DNA from: Cotesia glomerata
Taxonomy: Eukaryota; Arthropoda; Insecta; Hymenoptera; Braconidae
Length of the DNA: 64,000 bases
NCBI RefSeq assembly: GCF_020080835.1
Contig: NC_058167.1
Location: 15,461,403 to 15,525,402 of the forward strand
Reading direction: 5' to 3'
Below, in pieces: positions 1 to 12,800 of the stretch (its first letter is position 1; each line of letters begins with the position of its first letter). The notes under the pieces were generated by a model. The model was given only the letters and a program-made list of their open reading frames with translations, had not been told where the DNA came from and searched no databases. Both the position numbers and the translations under genes were made by a program.

Positions 1-3000
1 AATTAACTATCACACGAGACATTAAAATGCTAACATGCTTGGAATATTTCTATCATTAATAATTTTATTAAGTCTTAAGAAATAGGTGTAATAAAAAATT
101 TTAAATTAAACTTTTACGTATGACTCGAATTTTTATTAATGTGAGGCTAAAATTTTTTCTTGTAAGACAAATTTGAATGCATTAAAAGCAAAGATCATTT
201 AAAAAAAAATTTTAAGCCAGAAGTCAATCCTAGACCTTCCCAATGACATATCAGATACTTTAGCTCAGCCTAGTAAAAAAAATAATTGCAATGATATTTA
301 TACCTACTAAATACATACTTATATGTAAATATATAAGCTAATATGAAGAATGTCTAAAAATGTCTAAAGAAAGTCAGTAGTAGCAACTTACTGAAGTGAC
401 ATCCGGAGTGAGTTCACGCGAGTGAAAACTCATGAGAGAAATAAGGCGGTGTGTAACTTGGTTGGGAAAACACATAAAAACATATATAATAAATAAAAGT
501 ATTATACATGATACATGATATATTCTTCATGTCCTTCACCTACATAAACTAATAACCATCATCGCTGTAAAATTAAAACTAAAAAATAAATAAGTAAGCA
601 GAATTAGTATATATTTATCTCTTGCATGCTATCTTGTTCTAGCCGATTAACTTGAAAATATAGTTATCTTTAATCATACTAGTAAATTATTACATTTATC
701 TATAATCGTGTTTTTTTAAATATAAAGTATCAAACACAAAAACCGAGAAATTTTATATTTCATCTTAACATAGTGTACTTTATGTTTATGGCTTCAATAC
801 TGTTCTCTCACTCGACATTATTGGAATCATGCAATTAATTTATTACATTATTTTTCTTACATGCGAAAATAGTTTTCAGATATAATAAATTAGAAATTGA
901 AAAAAAAAAAAAAACAATCGATATGATGAGTTTATAAGTGCTTTGCGTAGTAAAATACAGTTATTATAATTTTTTGTTTGTTTTGTTGTTTTTTAATTGG
1001 TAGAGTGACAGAGAAAATTTATTTTGTTTTGACCTTCACGGATTTTTGAACTCTAAATATAATATAATTTTTTTAATAATATGAGGTTATTGTCTTCTTA
1101 TTTATGAATTATGGATTACAAAATTTTATTTTTTTTCCCTTTCATTCGTACACGGTAAAAAAATTTATAATATAAAAAAAAATTAATGTATAATGAATTT
1201 ATACATATGAAATGGTATTTGTATCTTAAATAAATTAGTATAATAATGTACTGATTAACAATCAAATCGAAATAGTTTCTAAAAGACTTAAAATTTATAA
1301 ATTAACAAGTCTAATTAGCCGTAACATAATTATTATTGATTGAATGACTCTCGACTGTTTGATCAAACAATGATTAAATGTTTATAAATGGTTATGAGTT
1401 ATGACATAACAGTATTTTTACGTCTTTGTAATTATTTCGGTGAAAGAAAAGTACCGATAATAAACATCAATAAATTTTATTTTAACAGTTTATTTAAAAT
1501 TTATTGATACAAGGACTACAAATGATGTGATTAAAATATATTAATTTAAAAATTCCAATGAAATTTAATATTCATCAAAATTCCCAATATCAAGAAACAA
1601 GAAACGAGGTAGCATATTTATGTCAAGTACAGGTTTTTGAACTCGAATTACTAAATATTTATTTAATTAGTTAATTAGTAATCTAATAGTGTCAACTGTC
1701 GATTGAAAAATAACAAGAGAAATTTATTTAAAAAACATAAGCATATAAATCTAACAAAGTTATTAAATCACACTTTCACATAAAATAAAAAATATGAAGA
1801 TTTAAATTATTTTTGTATTTACTTGATTGAAACTTTCGTTGACTTTTACTAATAACTAATGACTTACGCGATTAACTAAATTAATTTCATTTAACTGAAA
1901 GTGTAATGTGTTAAAACAAAATTCTAAATACACAAAAAAAAAAAAAACTACTAATACTTGATCTCTCAGTAAATAACTCTCATTAATTACCTTAATCATC
2001 AAAACCATCTCAATAAAAGAAAAATATCAAGAAATTATATTGGACTTATCTAAAACAGCTTTATTTTATATTTAACTCAATTACATGATGCGATAATCAG
2101 ATAATAAAAATAGAAATCTATAATAGAATAAAGGAAAGTACAATAAGATTATTATAACATTGAGGTGAATTTCTGAATTAATGAATAAAAAGTATTAACA
2201 TAATTAAAGTAATCTTATATATTGCAAAAAAATTCTTCTTGAGATCAATTATTATCATAATTATTGTATTAAAAACGATTTTTAAAAAAACACTAACGAT
2301 AATCGAATATTCTACAATAAACTAGAAAGCTGAACGGGTAAAATTTAACTGTTTCAAATGATTAAGCGCTGTATATAGCTGTTACGTTTGACAACACAAC
2401 TATGTATTATGTATAACAATTCACGGTCTCTCTTTTTATTTATGATCGTCTTATAATACTTGCCGTTTTAATCGATTGATTATAAATTGTGCATAAAAAT
2501 TAACTCGGAATTATTAAAATGTTAATCATTCAAACCAGAATCATTAAGTTTTTATTGAAACCAATGAACCGATTAATTAACTACAACAAATTTTAAAAAT
2601 CTCGCACATGTCATTTATCGATACAAAATTATTATCACATTTAATTTAAAAAATTCAATATTTTTTAACTATTGCAACTACGCAATAAAATAATGACACT
2701 AAGTATTGATATCTAATATGTGTTGCGTCGTTTGATGATTGTTGATCGTTTGCGTGAAATCTTACTTACTTACAATAAGTAAAATAAATACTTAATATAA
2801 TTACGTAATAAGATTATTCAATGTTAGGATTAATTGAATATTAGATTAAATAAAAAATTTTTAAATTAATACTGTAACAACAATGAAATATACTAAAAAA
2901 TTTTAATAAATTTAATTGTAGTTTTAGAAATTAATAGCCTTCGATATGATATCAAGTAATAACATGATGTTCAGTTCATATTTGTAATAGTTATTTACAA

Positions 3001-4344
3001 TACCGCATTACGCCGATAGCAATCTAGATATGGTTATGACAGGAAAAATTTCTATACTACTAAGACTAAGATAGCTAATTTAATAATTCACCTACACTGT
3101 TAATGATAGGTGTTGTTACAATAGCATTCTAGCAATTTTCACTTATTGATAGCTTAGATTGTTTTGATAGTATAATATTTTTAGTGAAAATTAAGAGCAA
3201 AAAAATTTTAATTGAATATTAACGATGTAGACGCAAGAGACTTTCAGTTATTTTATTTTGGAATTCGAATTTTCTCTTTAAAAAAAAAAATTTAGAAGTA
3301 AAATGAATTCTAATGTAGTTATAACTCAGTGCAATATTTTTTGCAATAAATAATTGATTATTTAAATACTTTCTACAATGTTTCCCTTCTACGGACTACT
3401 AGAAAGTATAAATTTTAATATCAAGTATTTGTAGCAATAAAGTCGTTAATCGTAAGTATAATTGTATTTCTACATATAATGAACGTCAATTTATGGTCAA
3501 CACTCACAAGACTGTAAGAAACAAAATTACATTAAGAAAAACCGTCGAATCAAATTTAATTAATTTAGAGATCACATAGACGTTAATTAACTCAAATTTG
3601 ATTAATAAAGCTTGTAGAGCATTTTACCATTCAGACTAATCACTCAAATAAACTTTTTCTTTACCAAACACCTATACGACTATAAACTTTTCCTTTTACC
3701 TTAATTATGGGTACCAATAATAAAGTAACGACGACATTGATGTCTAAATTGTAATGAGTCATTACTAATGACAAAAAGTATCAAATTATAAAAATTGAAG
3801 GAAAAGCACTAAATTAATTGATAATAATCATTCGTATAGTCGAATTATTATCACTAACGGTTGTAAAAAAAAAAAAAAAATAGAAAGCTGAACTAATAAA
3901 AATTAAATGATTCAAATGAATACATTATAACCACATATACATTTAAATACAACTTATCTGTAATCGCCTTTAATGACCATACTCAACAAAACCGTTAGTC
4001 AATTGATAAAGTAAAATACAAAATATATAATGACTGGAAAATATGGACAACAGTGACTAATATAATTTCTTTTTTTTTTAAATAAAAAAATCGATTTTTT
4101 TCGACATAGCATCTAAGAACTAACTAAATTATTACTTATTTCACATATGATATACGTAAATATTTTTAAAAGAAAATCATTTCTTTTCATTGTAATTATC
4201 ATTGAAAAAATTTTTTGATCGTAAAGCACAATGCTTCGCGTCATGAGTCGTGCAATTTATAAATCCAATTAAGTTAAAATTAAAATTCAGAAGCCAAATG
4301 GAAGAAATGAGATTTTCTTATATATAATTATAGTTGTATGAAAA

Positions 4345-4416
<72 letters not shown>

Positions 4417-4577
4417 ACAGGTACTTACAAATACATAAACATATATTGCGTACAACTAAGAACGCAATCATTTCCGCAAATCGTTAAATTCGATCTTTTA
4501 TTATTCATTATTATTACTTAATAGCAATTCATAATCATGGTATAAAAATAATACTGTATTGTTTATTTCTTTTTCAG
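1..4577. other. Non-coding AT-rich stretch, probable upstream intron or flank
   Basis: No open reading frame with coding character was found on either strand. The stretch holds homopolymer runs and an (AT)n tract. Because the first coding exon of the downstream forked-like gene starts right after a good acceptor (pyrimidine tract and CAG at 4571-4577), at least one further exon must lie to the left. Much of this stretch is therefore likely intron of that gene. The block at about 381-465 is less AT-rich than its surroundings. Confidence 0.5.
4353..4414. repeat. (AT)n microsatellite
   Basis: About 31 uninterrupted AT dinucleotides follow a poly-A run. The tract lies about 160 bp before the acceptor of the first forked coding exon. 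Confidence 0.95.
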
Positions 4578-4647
4578 AGAATAAGAGAAAGGAATGATAG
4601 CTACAAACTGCGTTAAAGTTTAATAAAATGTTATTACGGCGGACGAA

Positions 4648-6836
4648 ATGGCAAGGGATCATTTAGGGTCGGATTATTCAGAGAACATGAGTGACACAAC
4701 AACTTATAGTTGTAAGACAATTTCTGTCGAGAAGGTAATTACTTACATATATGTTTCAATAAAATCATAAATTTTTTGAGTGAAATTTTATTTAAAATGA
4801 TATAAAACTTTAAAAATATAATTAGAAATAATGAAAAAGACTCATGTCTGAAAAACTGAGAAATATTAAACTAAAGAACTTTTTAATTATAATGACTACT
4901 TTAATTTGATGACTAATCTAACTAACAAATATGTCAAGTACTTGACATCTAAATTATAAATACACGAACTTGAAACAATTAATCAATGAAATAATTACAA
5001 AAAGAAGTTTTCCCAATTTCGGAACATGATTCACATGTTTTATATTTTCAAATCGCTTAAAATACCAGCCAGTAAGTAAATTGAAATCTTTAAAGTTCTA
5101 GAATATATAGATATCCTATAACTAAAAATTAATGATTAGTTGTGTGAAAGTTAACTTATAAGATTGAAATATTAGTTTTATTAGCTGAAACCAAAGTACG
5201 TGATTTCAATTTCCAGTACATTTTATTGTGAATTGATTAATGAATAAGAATTCAATATTAACAGTGACAGCAAAATAAATAATAAATAACTCTTTCTCTA
5301 ATTTTTGTAATAAAAAGTGTCTTCTGCAAAGAAAAAAAGAAAGTTATGTTTTTTATTATTTTTGTGAAATTGTGATTACTAGAGCTTAATTTAATGGTAA
5401 GTAATTAGTATATTTGTAACCTAGGGCAGGAAAATAAGAAATGTCTCAGATTACATGTAATTGTTGACCAAGGCGAAGCCGAGGTCGACAAACATGTGAT
5501 CTGAGGCTTTCTTATTTCCTGCCCGTGGTAAGAATACTATTTTTCTCCTCGACGGAGGCAGAAAGCGGTATTTTTATTTAGCGCAGCGGGCGGAAAATTG
5601 ACGCTTTCCGCCCGGAGGGGAGAAAACATTTTTCAAAAAACTTGAGGTATGCTACGATATCTTTTAAATGCGTCGTTTAATTTTGACTTGACGTCGTTTG
5701 ATGTAATTATATTTTTTAACCTTCTGAGCCTAATGGGTGTTTCCCCCACTCTTGGTAAAACGCCCCCTTCTACATTTACTTTACACGCTCCCCACTCCAG
5801 TACCACGCGGCTCACTTAGTCCAAGTTCGGCGTTAAAGGGTTGTTAAGCGAAATAATTTTTTATCGAGTCTGAAGTCGATTCAGTGATAAATTTCAAAGT
5901 TATTTCAAAATAATCGCCTAGAAAAAAATTTTTTATCAATTTCTATTGTCGAATATCTTCAAAATGCCTCGAAGAATTTTTTAATAACCTTTGAAATTTG
6001 TAAAACGTGAAGTTGAAAGTTTTTAATCTTGGTACAGTAATCCAATAACAAGTAATTAATAAACTATTTAGTCAAGGTTGTTTGTTGCTTGAAGCAATTT
6101 TTTATCAAATTATATTTTTCATAAACTGATTTGTCAGAATTATAAAATAAAATATTGCTGTGATGATAACAAAATAAAAAAAAAAAAATTAGGAAAACGG
6201 TTGACCCTGAAGGCCATCCCTGCAACTTCCCGCCAATTCTATACCTAAACGCTTGAAATTGCACTTATGACGTTTTTGAGCTCTTCGAGCTCATAAATAC
6301 AATTTGTGTGTTATTTTGAGCTCGGAGAGCTCAAAAAGTTGATAAAAGTTTGATAAAACACTATTTTTTGAATTTTCAAATCGCAATAACTTTTGAATGA
6401 ATGAACCGATTTTCACGCGGTTGGTGGCATTCGACGCAGTTTTTTAAACATCATGAAAAATCTTCAAGTTTAAATTGATACAACGTAAAATTTCGGAGTA
6501 ATTCCGAAAAAACACTTTTTTCGGTTTTCTTTCGTCAACGATAACTCACGAACGAATCAATCGATTTTGACCGGAGTAGCGGCGATTGACGTGGTTTTTT
6601 TTATGTTAAGAGCTGATTAGTTTTTGGAATTAATCGGTAGAGCCGTTTAAAAGTTATTCCAAAAAAACCACATTTGAAAAAAATTTTTTTTGTAGTTTTT
6701 TTGGGATTTTACCGAAATCTACCGGTCCGAATCGTTCCAAAGTATATTCAAAATCTAAGTTTAGTGAAATCCTTTCGAACGGCACCAACTGCGATCAAAT
6801 CGGTCAAGCCGTTCAAAAGTTATGAGAGGTTTACAT

Positions 6837-6881
<45 letters not shown>

Positions 6882-9800
6882 TACAGGCATACAGACACCA
6901 TCGCGGGAATAGTCAGGGAAGCTTTCTAGGACCTTGAAACGTCGAGATTCGATGAAAACACGATTTTCGTAAAACGGGGTGAAAACAATAACTTCCCGAT
7001 TTTTGAAAATCTTCGATTTTCTTAGCGGGAAGTTAAAAAAACTGCCATGAAATACTGATAACAAAAAATTTCAGGGATGGCCTACCGGTCAACTGCTCTT
7101 TACATTTTTTTTTTTTAAACTAAAAAAATTAATTTTTGGATTGCATTATGTTTAGGTTATAATATATTATATGCGCAAATCATTATAATAAAATCATAAT
7201 ATTTTTTCATCTAAACTAATTCAACATAAAAATTTTACATATTTCTAATAATAATTTTGCGTCGTAAATAATGGAAGCAATTAGTTGATGACTTTAAGTA
7301 CACTTGACTTTGTCAAGCTATTTAAACTGTAACCACTGCATTGTTGGTATCATATAAAATCATTAAGTACGACGATAACATCATAATAGACTAGTTGGAA
7401 CCAATAACAAATACTAAACAATCATATTATTGAAGAGCAATGCTGCTGTTAATCATTGTAAAATTTTTTCTTTTTATAAGTATACAAGGGGAAAAAATAA
7501 AAGACTCTTGTTCGAATAATGGTTATTTGGTAAGTTTTACATTTATAAATATTACATCTAATTAATTTAATGTTAATTTCGCCATTTGGTCTGTACCTTA
7601 TTGGTATAATAAAAATTAACCAATTGTCAACAATGCTTTAGTGTTGTGACAACGAAGATTGCTGCATCAAAATGTGTCTTTATTCGACAGAATCATCTAC
7701 AGGTTCTTGCGTTTCAGAAATTGAAAACTTTTCAGATTATCTTGATGGGTCACCAAGAGCACTAAAATACTTATTGGTACCCTAGTAATACGTACAAGCT
7801 CTACGCTTATATGTGTATAAGTCTCAAAATTATTCATATTTTTATTATACAGTATGTGCTTAGAACTTGTACTTTTTTTTTTTTAGTCTATATTACGTGA
7901 TTATATTAGGAATGGTTATCATGATTAAGAATTTTATTGATCTTTTATTTTTCAGTGTATTTCAGATGATGATTGCTGTTCCGATTATTGCGCAACTCTG
8001 ATTTTTAATAGTAAAATGCATTTCTGCCTAGAACAACCTTAAATAATTTCTCATAAGAGTATATTCCGGCAACTAACAATAAGAAAAAAAAATCTATGCA
8101 TAACTTTATCTTGTTTTATTCAATTATTGTATTTTATTCTATTGACAAATTATTTCATCGAACTTGTACTATTATTGTAAGACTTTGTTGATAAATATTA
8201 TTTGTGTAACCGTAATAATGTTGAAAAATTATTAAATAACATTATGCCTGTTTTAATAATTATATTTATAATTAATACCATTCCAATAATTACTTGACTA
8301 ATAATTTATAATTATATTATTATTTCTAACAAACAAATTATCGAAATATTTCAAAAAGCTAGTATAATAGAGAATAGAAATACTCAATATTGCCAAATCA
8401 TCATCTCCAAAACATCCTATAGTATGTGTAAGTACTTCTGTGTTAAAGTTTCAAATTTCTGCCAATAGCTATTGTTATTATTTAACTATAGTTATACCAT
8501 ACTGGCACTACCCTCATAGATAAAAATTGTCTTTTTCTTTTGAAAATCTCCACGAGCTCCACATGATTCTCATACCCACATGTTCATTCGAACATTAACT
8601 TAATATACTGAATATCAAGACAAACTTAATTTAATGCAGAAATTGGTGATTTTGTAATTTTTATCACAATTATAATTGATTCGAATTTAAACTTAAATTC
8701 AAAATAATCATGTAAGTATTTAAAGAATTAGATTATTTTTTCTTTTACTACAAAGAATTAAACACTACCTGTTTGAGAAATAAACTTTTATTCATATTTT
8801 TGCCAAAATAGACTTATAGAACTTCTGTGTCCAATATTTTGAAAAATTTTGTTTTCGGTAATTACATACGTTTATTTTTAATTAAAAAACTCTGAAATAA
8901 TTAATTTTTTTTTAGAAGATAATCGAAATTTTTTATATTAAATTGGTTTGAATTTTTTTTTTTTTTTTTAAGAACTACTCGGGAATAAAATGAGAGAGTA
9001 CGGTATTATTCATGCGTTAATAAAAGATAGTATAAGCAAGTGAATTTGTACGGCGTGTACACGTGGGACGCTGCATAAGCACCGTATATTTTAGTCTCAC
9101 GTGTATTTAACTTTTTTATAAAATCATTTGAAATATCTCCTTAAATTATTAATCGTTTAAAAAATAACAATTTTATGAAAAATTTGATGATATAAAAAAA
9201 ATGCTACTAAAAAATTTAATTTATTAAGTATCTAATTTTAACACACTTAAAATAGCTCTAAATATAATTTTTGAAAGTTTGAACGTATAGAATTCTATTT
9301 TAAATAGTTAATTTTCGGTAATTTGACTTGAAATAATAGATTTTTTCTCTAATAGTATCAATTTTCAATTATAAATACTCTGTTTCCACGTAGTAAAAAT
9401 TAAACATAATTTATTAGCAGATCAATCGCAAATGGAACAAAGATTTGGAGCTTTATTGTTATTAATAATAATCATTTTAAAAGCATTATGCCCTCTGATG
9501 ATGGGGTGTCCTCCTTCTCATGCTCCTACACGTCGTCATTATTATTTAACAAATTTGCCGGATTCAAGAAAATTAAGTACACTGGCTTTTATTGGTACTC
9601 ACGATTCAGCGACATCGGCAGTGGGATTCAAACGCGCCCGAACACAATGGATGACAGTTGCTGAACAATTAGACGCTGGCGTACGCGTATTGGATATGCG
9701 AGTACGTCTATATGACAATGAATTCATGATGAATCATGGTTTTGTGTATTTGGGTATGTCTTTTGGTAATCTATTGGACGACATAAAGAATTTTTTGAAA

Positions 9801-12800
9801 AATCATCCAAAAGAACTTGTAATAATGTTCATACAAAGGGAATACAAATCTTATAACACAAACATGACAGAGTGCGAGATTTTAAGAGATAAATACATAA
9901 AAGAGCATCCTAATTTATTTGTTGAACATTGGTCATACTACCACACTCTCGGACAGTATCGTGGAAAAATTTTATTGTCCTCAGGTCAGCTCTGTTTCTA
10001 TAATTGTACAACATACCGATTCTGTAAGGAACAAAACAACTGGGAAATGTCCTCCAATTATCTCAGAAACAATAAATGGACTGATATTAAAGCCCTTCAA
10101 GATTCAATGTTCAAACCAAGAACAGAATATTATTGTTTCACCAATTATTTATCGGGCAATGGTTTTGGTTATGAGACTCCAGAAAGCTTAGCTATAAGTT
10201 TCAGGCCGAACCCTTTAAACTTGACTAATCCTTCTTTAGGTCCAGGGATGAATGACCGAATGTATAATTACTTTCGAAATCCGAAAAATGTAACATATTT
10301 TGTTATAGCTGATTACCCGAGCGAAGATCTTATTGAAAAAATTGTTCTTAGTAACTAAAGATAAATTTTTATTACATTTTTATATAATTCATTCAAACAA
10401 ATCTGTAAATATTCATGAGAACACAAACGAAACTTTTTAATATTTTACAGAATATGATATAAATCATTAATCCTTAATTAATATAAAGATAAACAAAAAA
10501 GATGACAATGAAAAATAAATTTTGTGACTTATTATATATTTATGACTTAAAATTGAGTAGATTGAATGTGAGGAAATTTATATTTGCAGATTTATTTCAT
10601 TTGATGAACATTGTGAATTAAACAATTCACTTTCTTTTATATATTACGATAAGAGTGATGAACATTTATATAAATAGAAAATAGATAACTGTAAAACGAA
10701 ATAAAAAATAATTCTGTAAATCTTGATGTTTCTTTAAAAATAATATAAGAGCGTACCCATGAAAAATAATTATAAAGAGTATTCTACTAGAAAGACTTTA
10801 ATTAAAACTTATTATGATTATTTGATTATGTACAAGTTACGGTTTGCTAACATGCAAAAGTATAAATTTATATGTTTTTGCAAGTAAGATAAAATAAATT
10901 TACTTGAAAAAAAAAAACATTATTGTGATAATAAAATAGGTTTTTAGAGAAATTACCAACGCACTTTTTCTTTTGCCGCACGGTGCGATTCTCATCACAT
11001 TTATGCTTCTTTGCAACTCGAATAAAATGTAAACAAGATTAATCGCACAATTTATTGAATTATTTATCTCTATAAGCCATCATTTTTAATAATAGCGTAC
11101 TTATCATGGTTAAAACAATAATCTATATGATCACTATATGATTTATTTTTCTTTAACACGGTTTTTTTTTTTAATTAACAATTTTTGTTTTATGGTAAAT
11201 TATGTCTTACACAAGAGATCAAAAAATTCGCTTAATCCTTGAAAACAATATTATCAACGTCACGGAAACAAATCAAATTAACCGTTGAAAATTGATTATC
11301 TTTTTGAATAAAAATCTTGATTGAGTATTTAAAAATTCTTACAATTTTTTTCAAATAAAAACTTTAAAATTCATATTTCAACACTTAGCATTACTAGTAA
11401 ACTGTTGTTACAAATTCCATTTATCATTACAACTTTCAACATTGTTATTCTATGATTCATTAAATTTTTATTTACTTATAAAAAAAAAAAAAAAAAAAAA
11501 AAAATTGCATAATAATAAAATCTGTGATATAAACAACATCGTTGACATTACACTCATATATATGTGTATTATACTGTGTATTTCAATTTATAATTATTGA
11601 CGTAAAATATTACAGAATTAATTTATTTAAAAAAAGTATATTTATATGATAATTGATAATAAAATAACAAAAACTTAATAAAAAGTAATAAATAAATAAA
11701 AATAATTATTTTTTTTAGAGTTCTTTACGAAGCTGTTCTGAAATGTTTCACGAGCCATTTTTTCTTCATCCACCTGGTACTCGACCCCGGGATGGAATTT
11801 ACATAAATCCAATGAGCCCATTTATATCCGAACATCAAAAAACAAAAGACAATGAATCATTCTACCTTCACAGTCCGAACGACCTCGTCTACACAAGAAT
11901 AACTCGGCTGTTTTGTGATAACGTCGATAAAACTATAAACGACGAGCAAATCGATATCGAGAAAAAGGATGAGACTTTAACTGGTAAGTGTGGCACGTCC
12001 TAGATAAATACAACATCATTCTGATCATCCGTTTGGCTTAGTCTCTATCTATCTTTATCCAACGCTAATTTTTCATCTTACTTCTCTGATGACTAAGAAA
12101 ATTTTCTGGTTGATCACGGCCTCAATTCTATCATTGCTAATCATTCTTGTTTGCTGAATCGATCGATTATGCTGCTAAGCTCCCATGCCTATAATTTAAC
12201 ATTAGACGCAGCTCTCTCATATTTATAATCACTTTATCAAATTAGTGAGAGTTTATAATATCAATATGAATATACTTTATTTTATATTAATACTTTTCAT
12301 TTAAATAGAGTCACTAATGGAGCTATAATACAAATCGATTAAAAATAACTTACAATTATCTTTTCATTTGCTTTCTCCTTGTTCTCACCTGCTTGATTAT
12401 ACAACATAATTTTGTTCGTTAATCTATATAAAAAAAAAAAAAAAATTGATTCATTTAAAAATTACCACTAACTTATGACATTTTTAATTAACTTAAAAAA
12501 AAAAAAAAACAATTCTTCTTTTAAGATAAAACTTTTATCAATGGAATTATCAAGTAAATTACGAAAAAACAATTATCAATCAACAAACTAAAATCCACTA
12601 AACTGAAGAAAAAAAAAATTACTACGTATAAAAAAACAACTAGACACACACAATGAAGTAATACATAAGCTTTTTACTTTTATCATGTTTATCTAAAACT
12701 CATGGATTTGTAGAATTACACGTTTATCCATGTAATATATCTAATCAAAAAAGATTGCAAGATTTAGCCCCACCAAACTCGACCCGGATTAATTCCCTCA

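Noticed and set aside
5633..5815. 60-codon minus-strand frame beside the hairpins
   Set aside because: Low likeness to any protein, within a repeat, and no transcript signals. A fossil fragment is possible but not supported.
6674..7064. Overlapping frames on both strands with His-Thr or Val-Cys runs
   Set aside because: They are translations of the (AC)n microsatellite and its repeat; no splice or family support.
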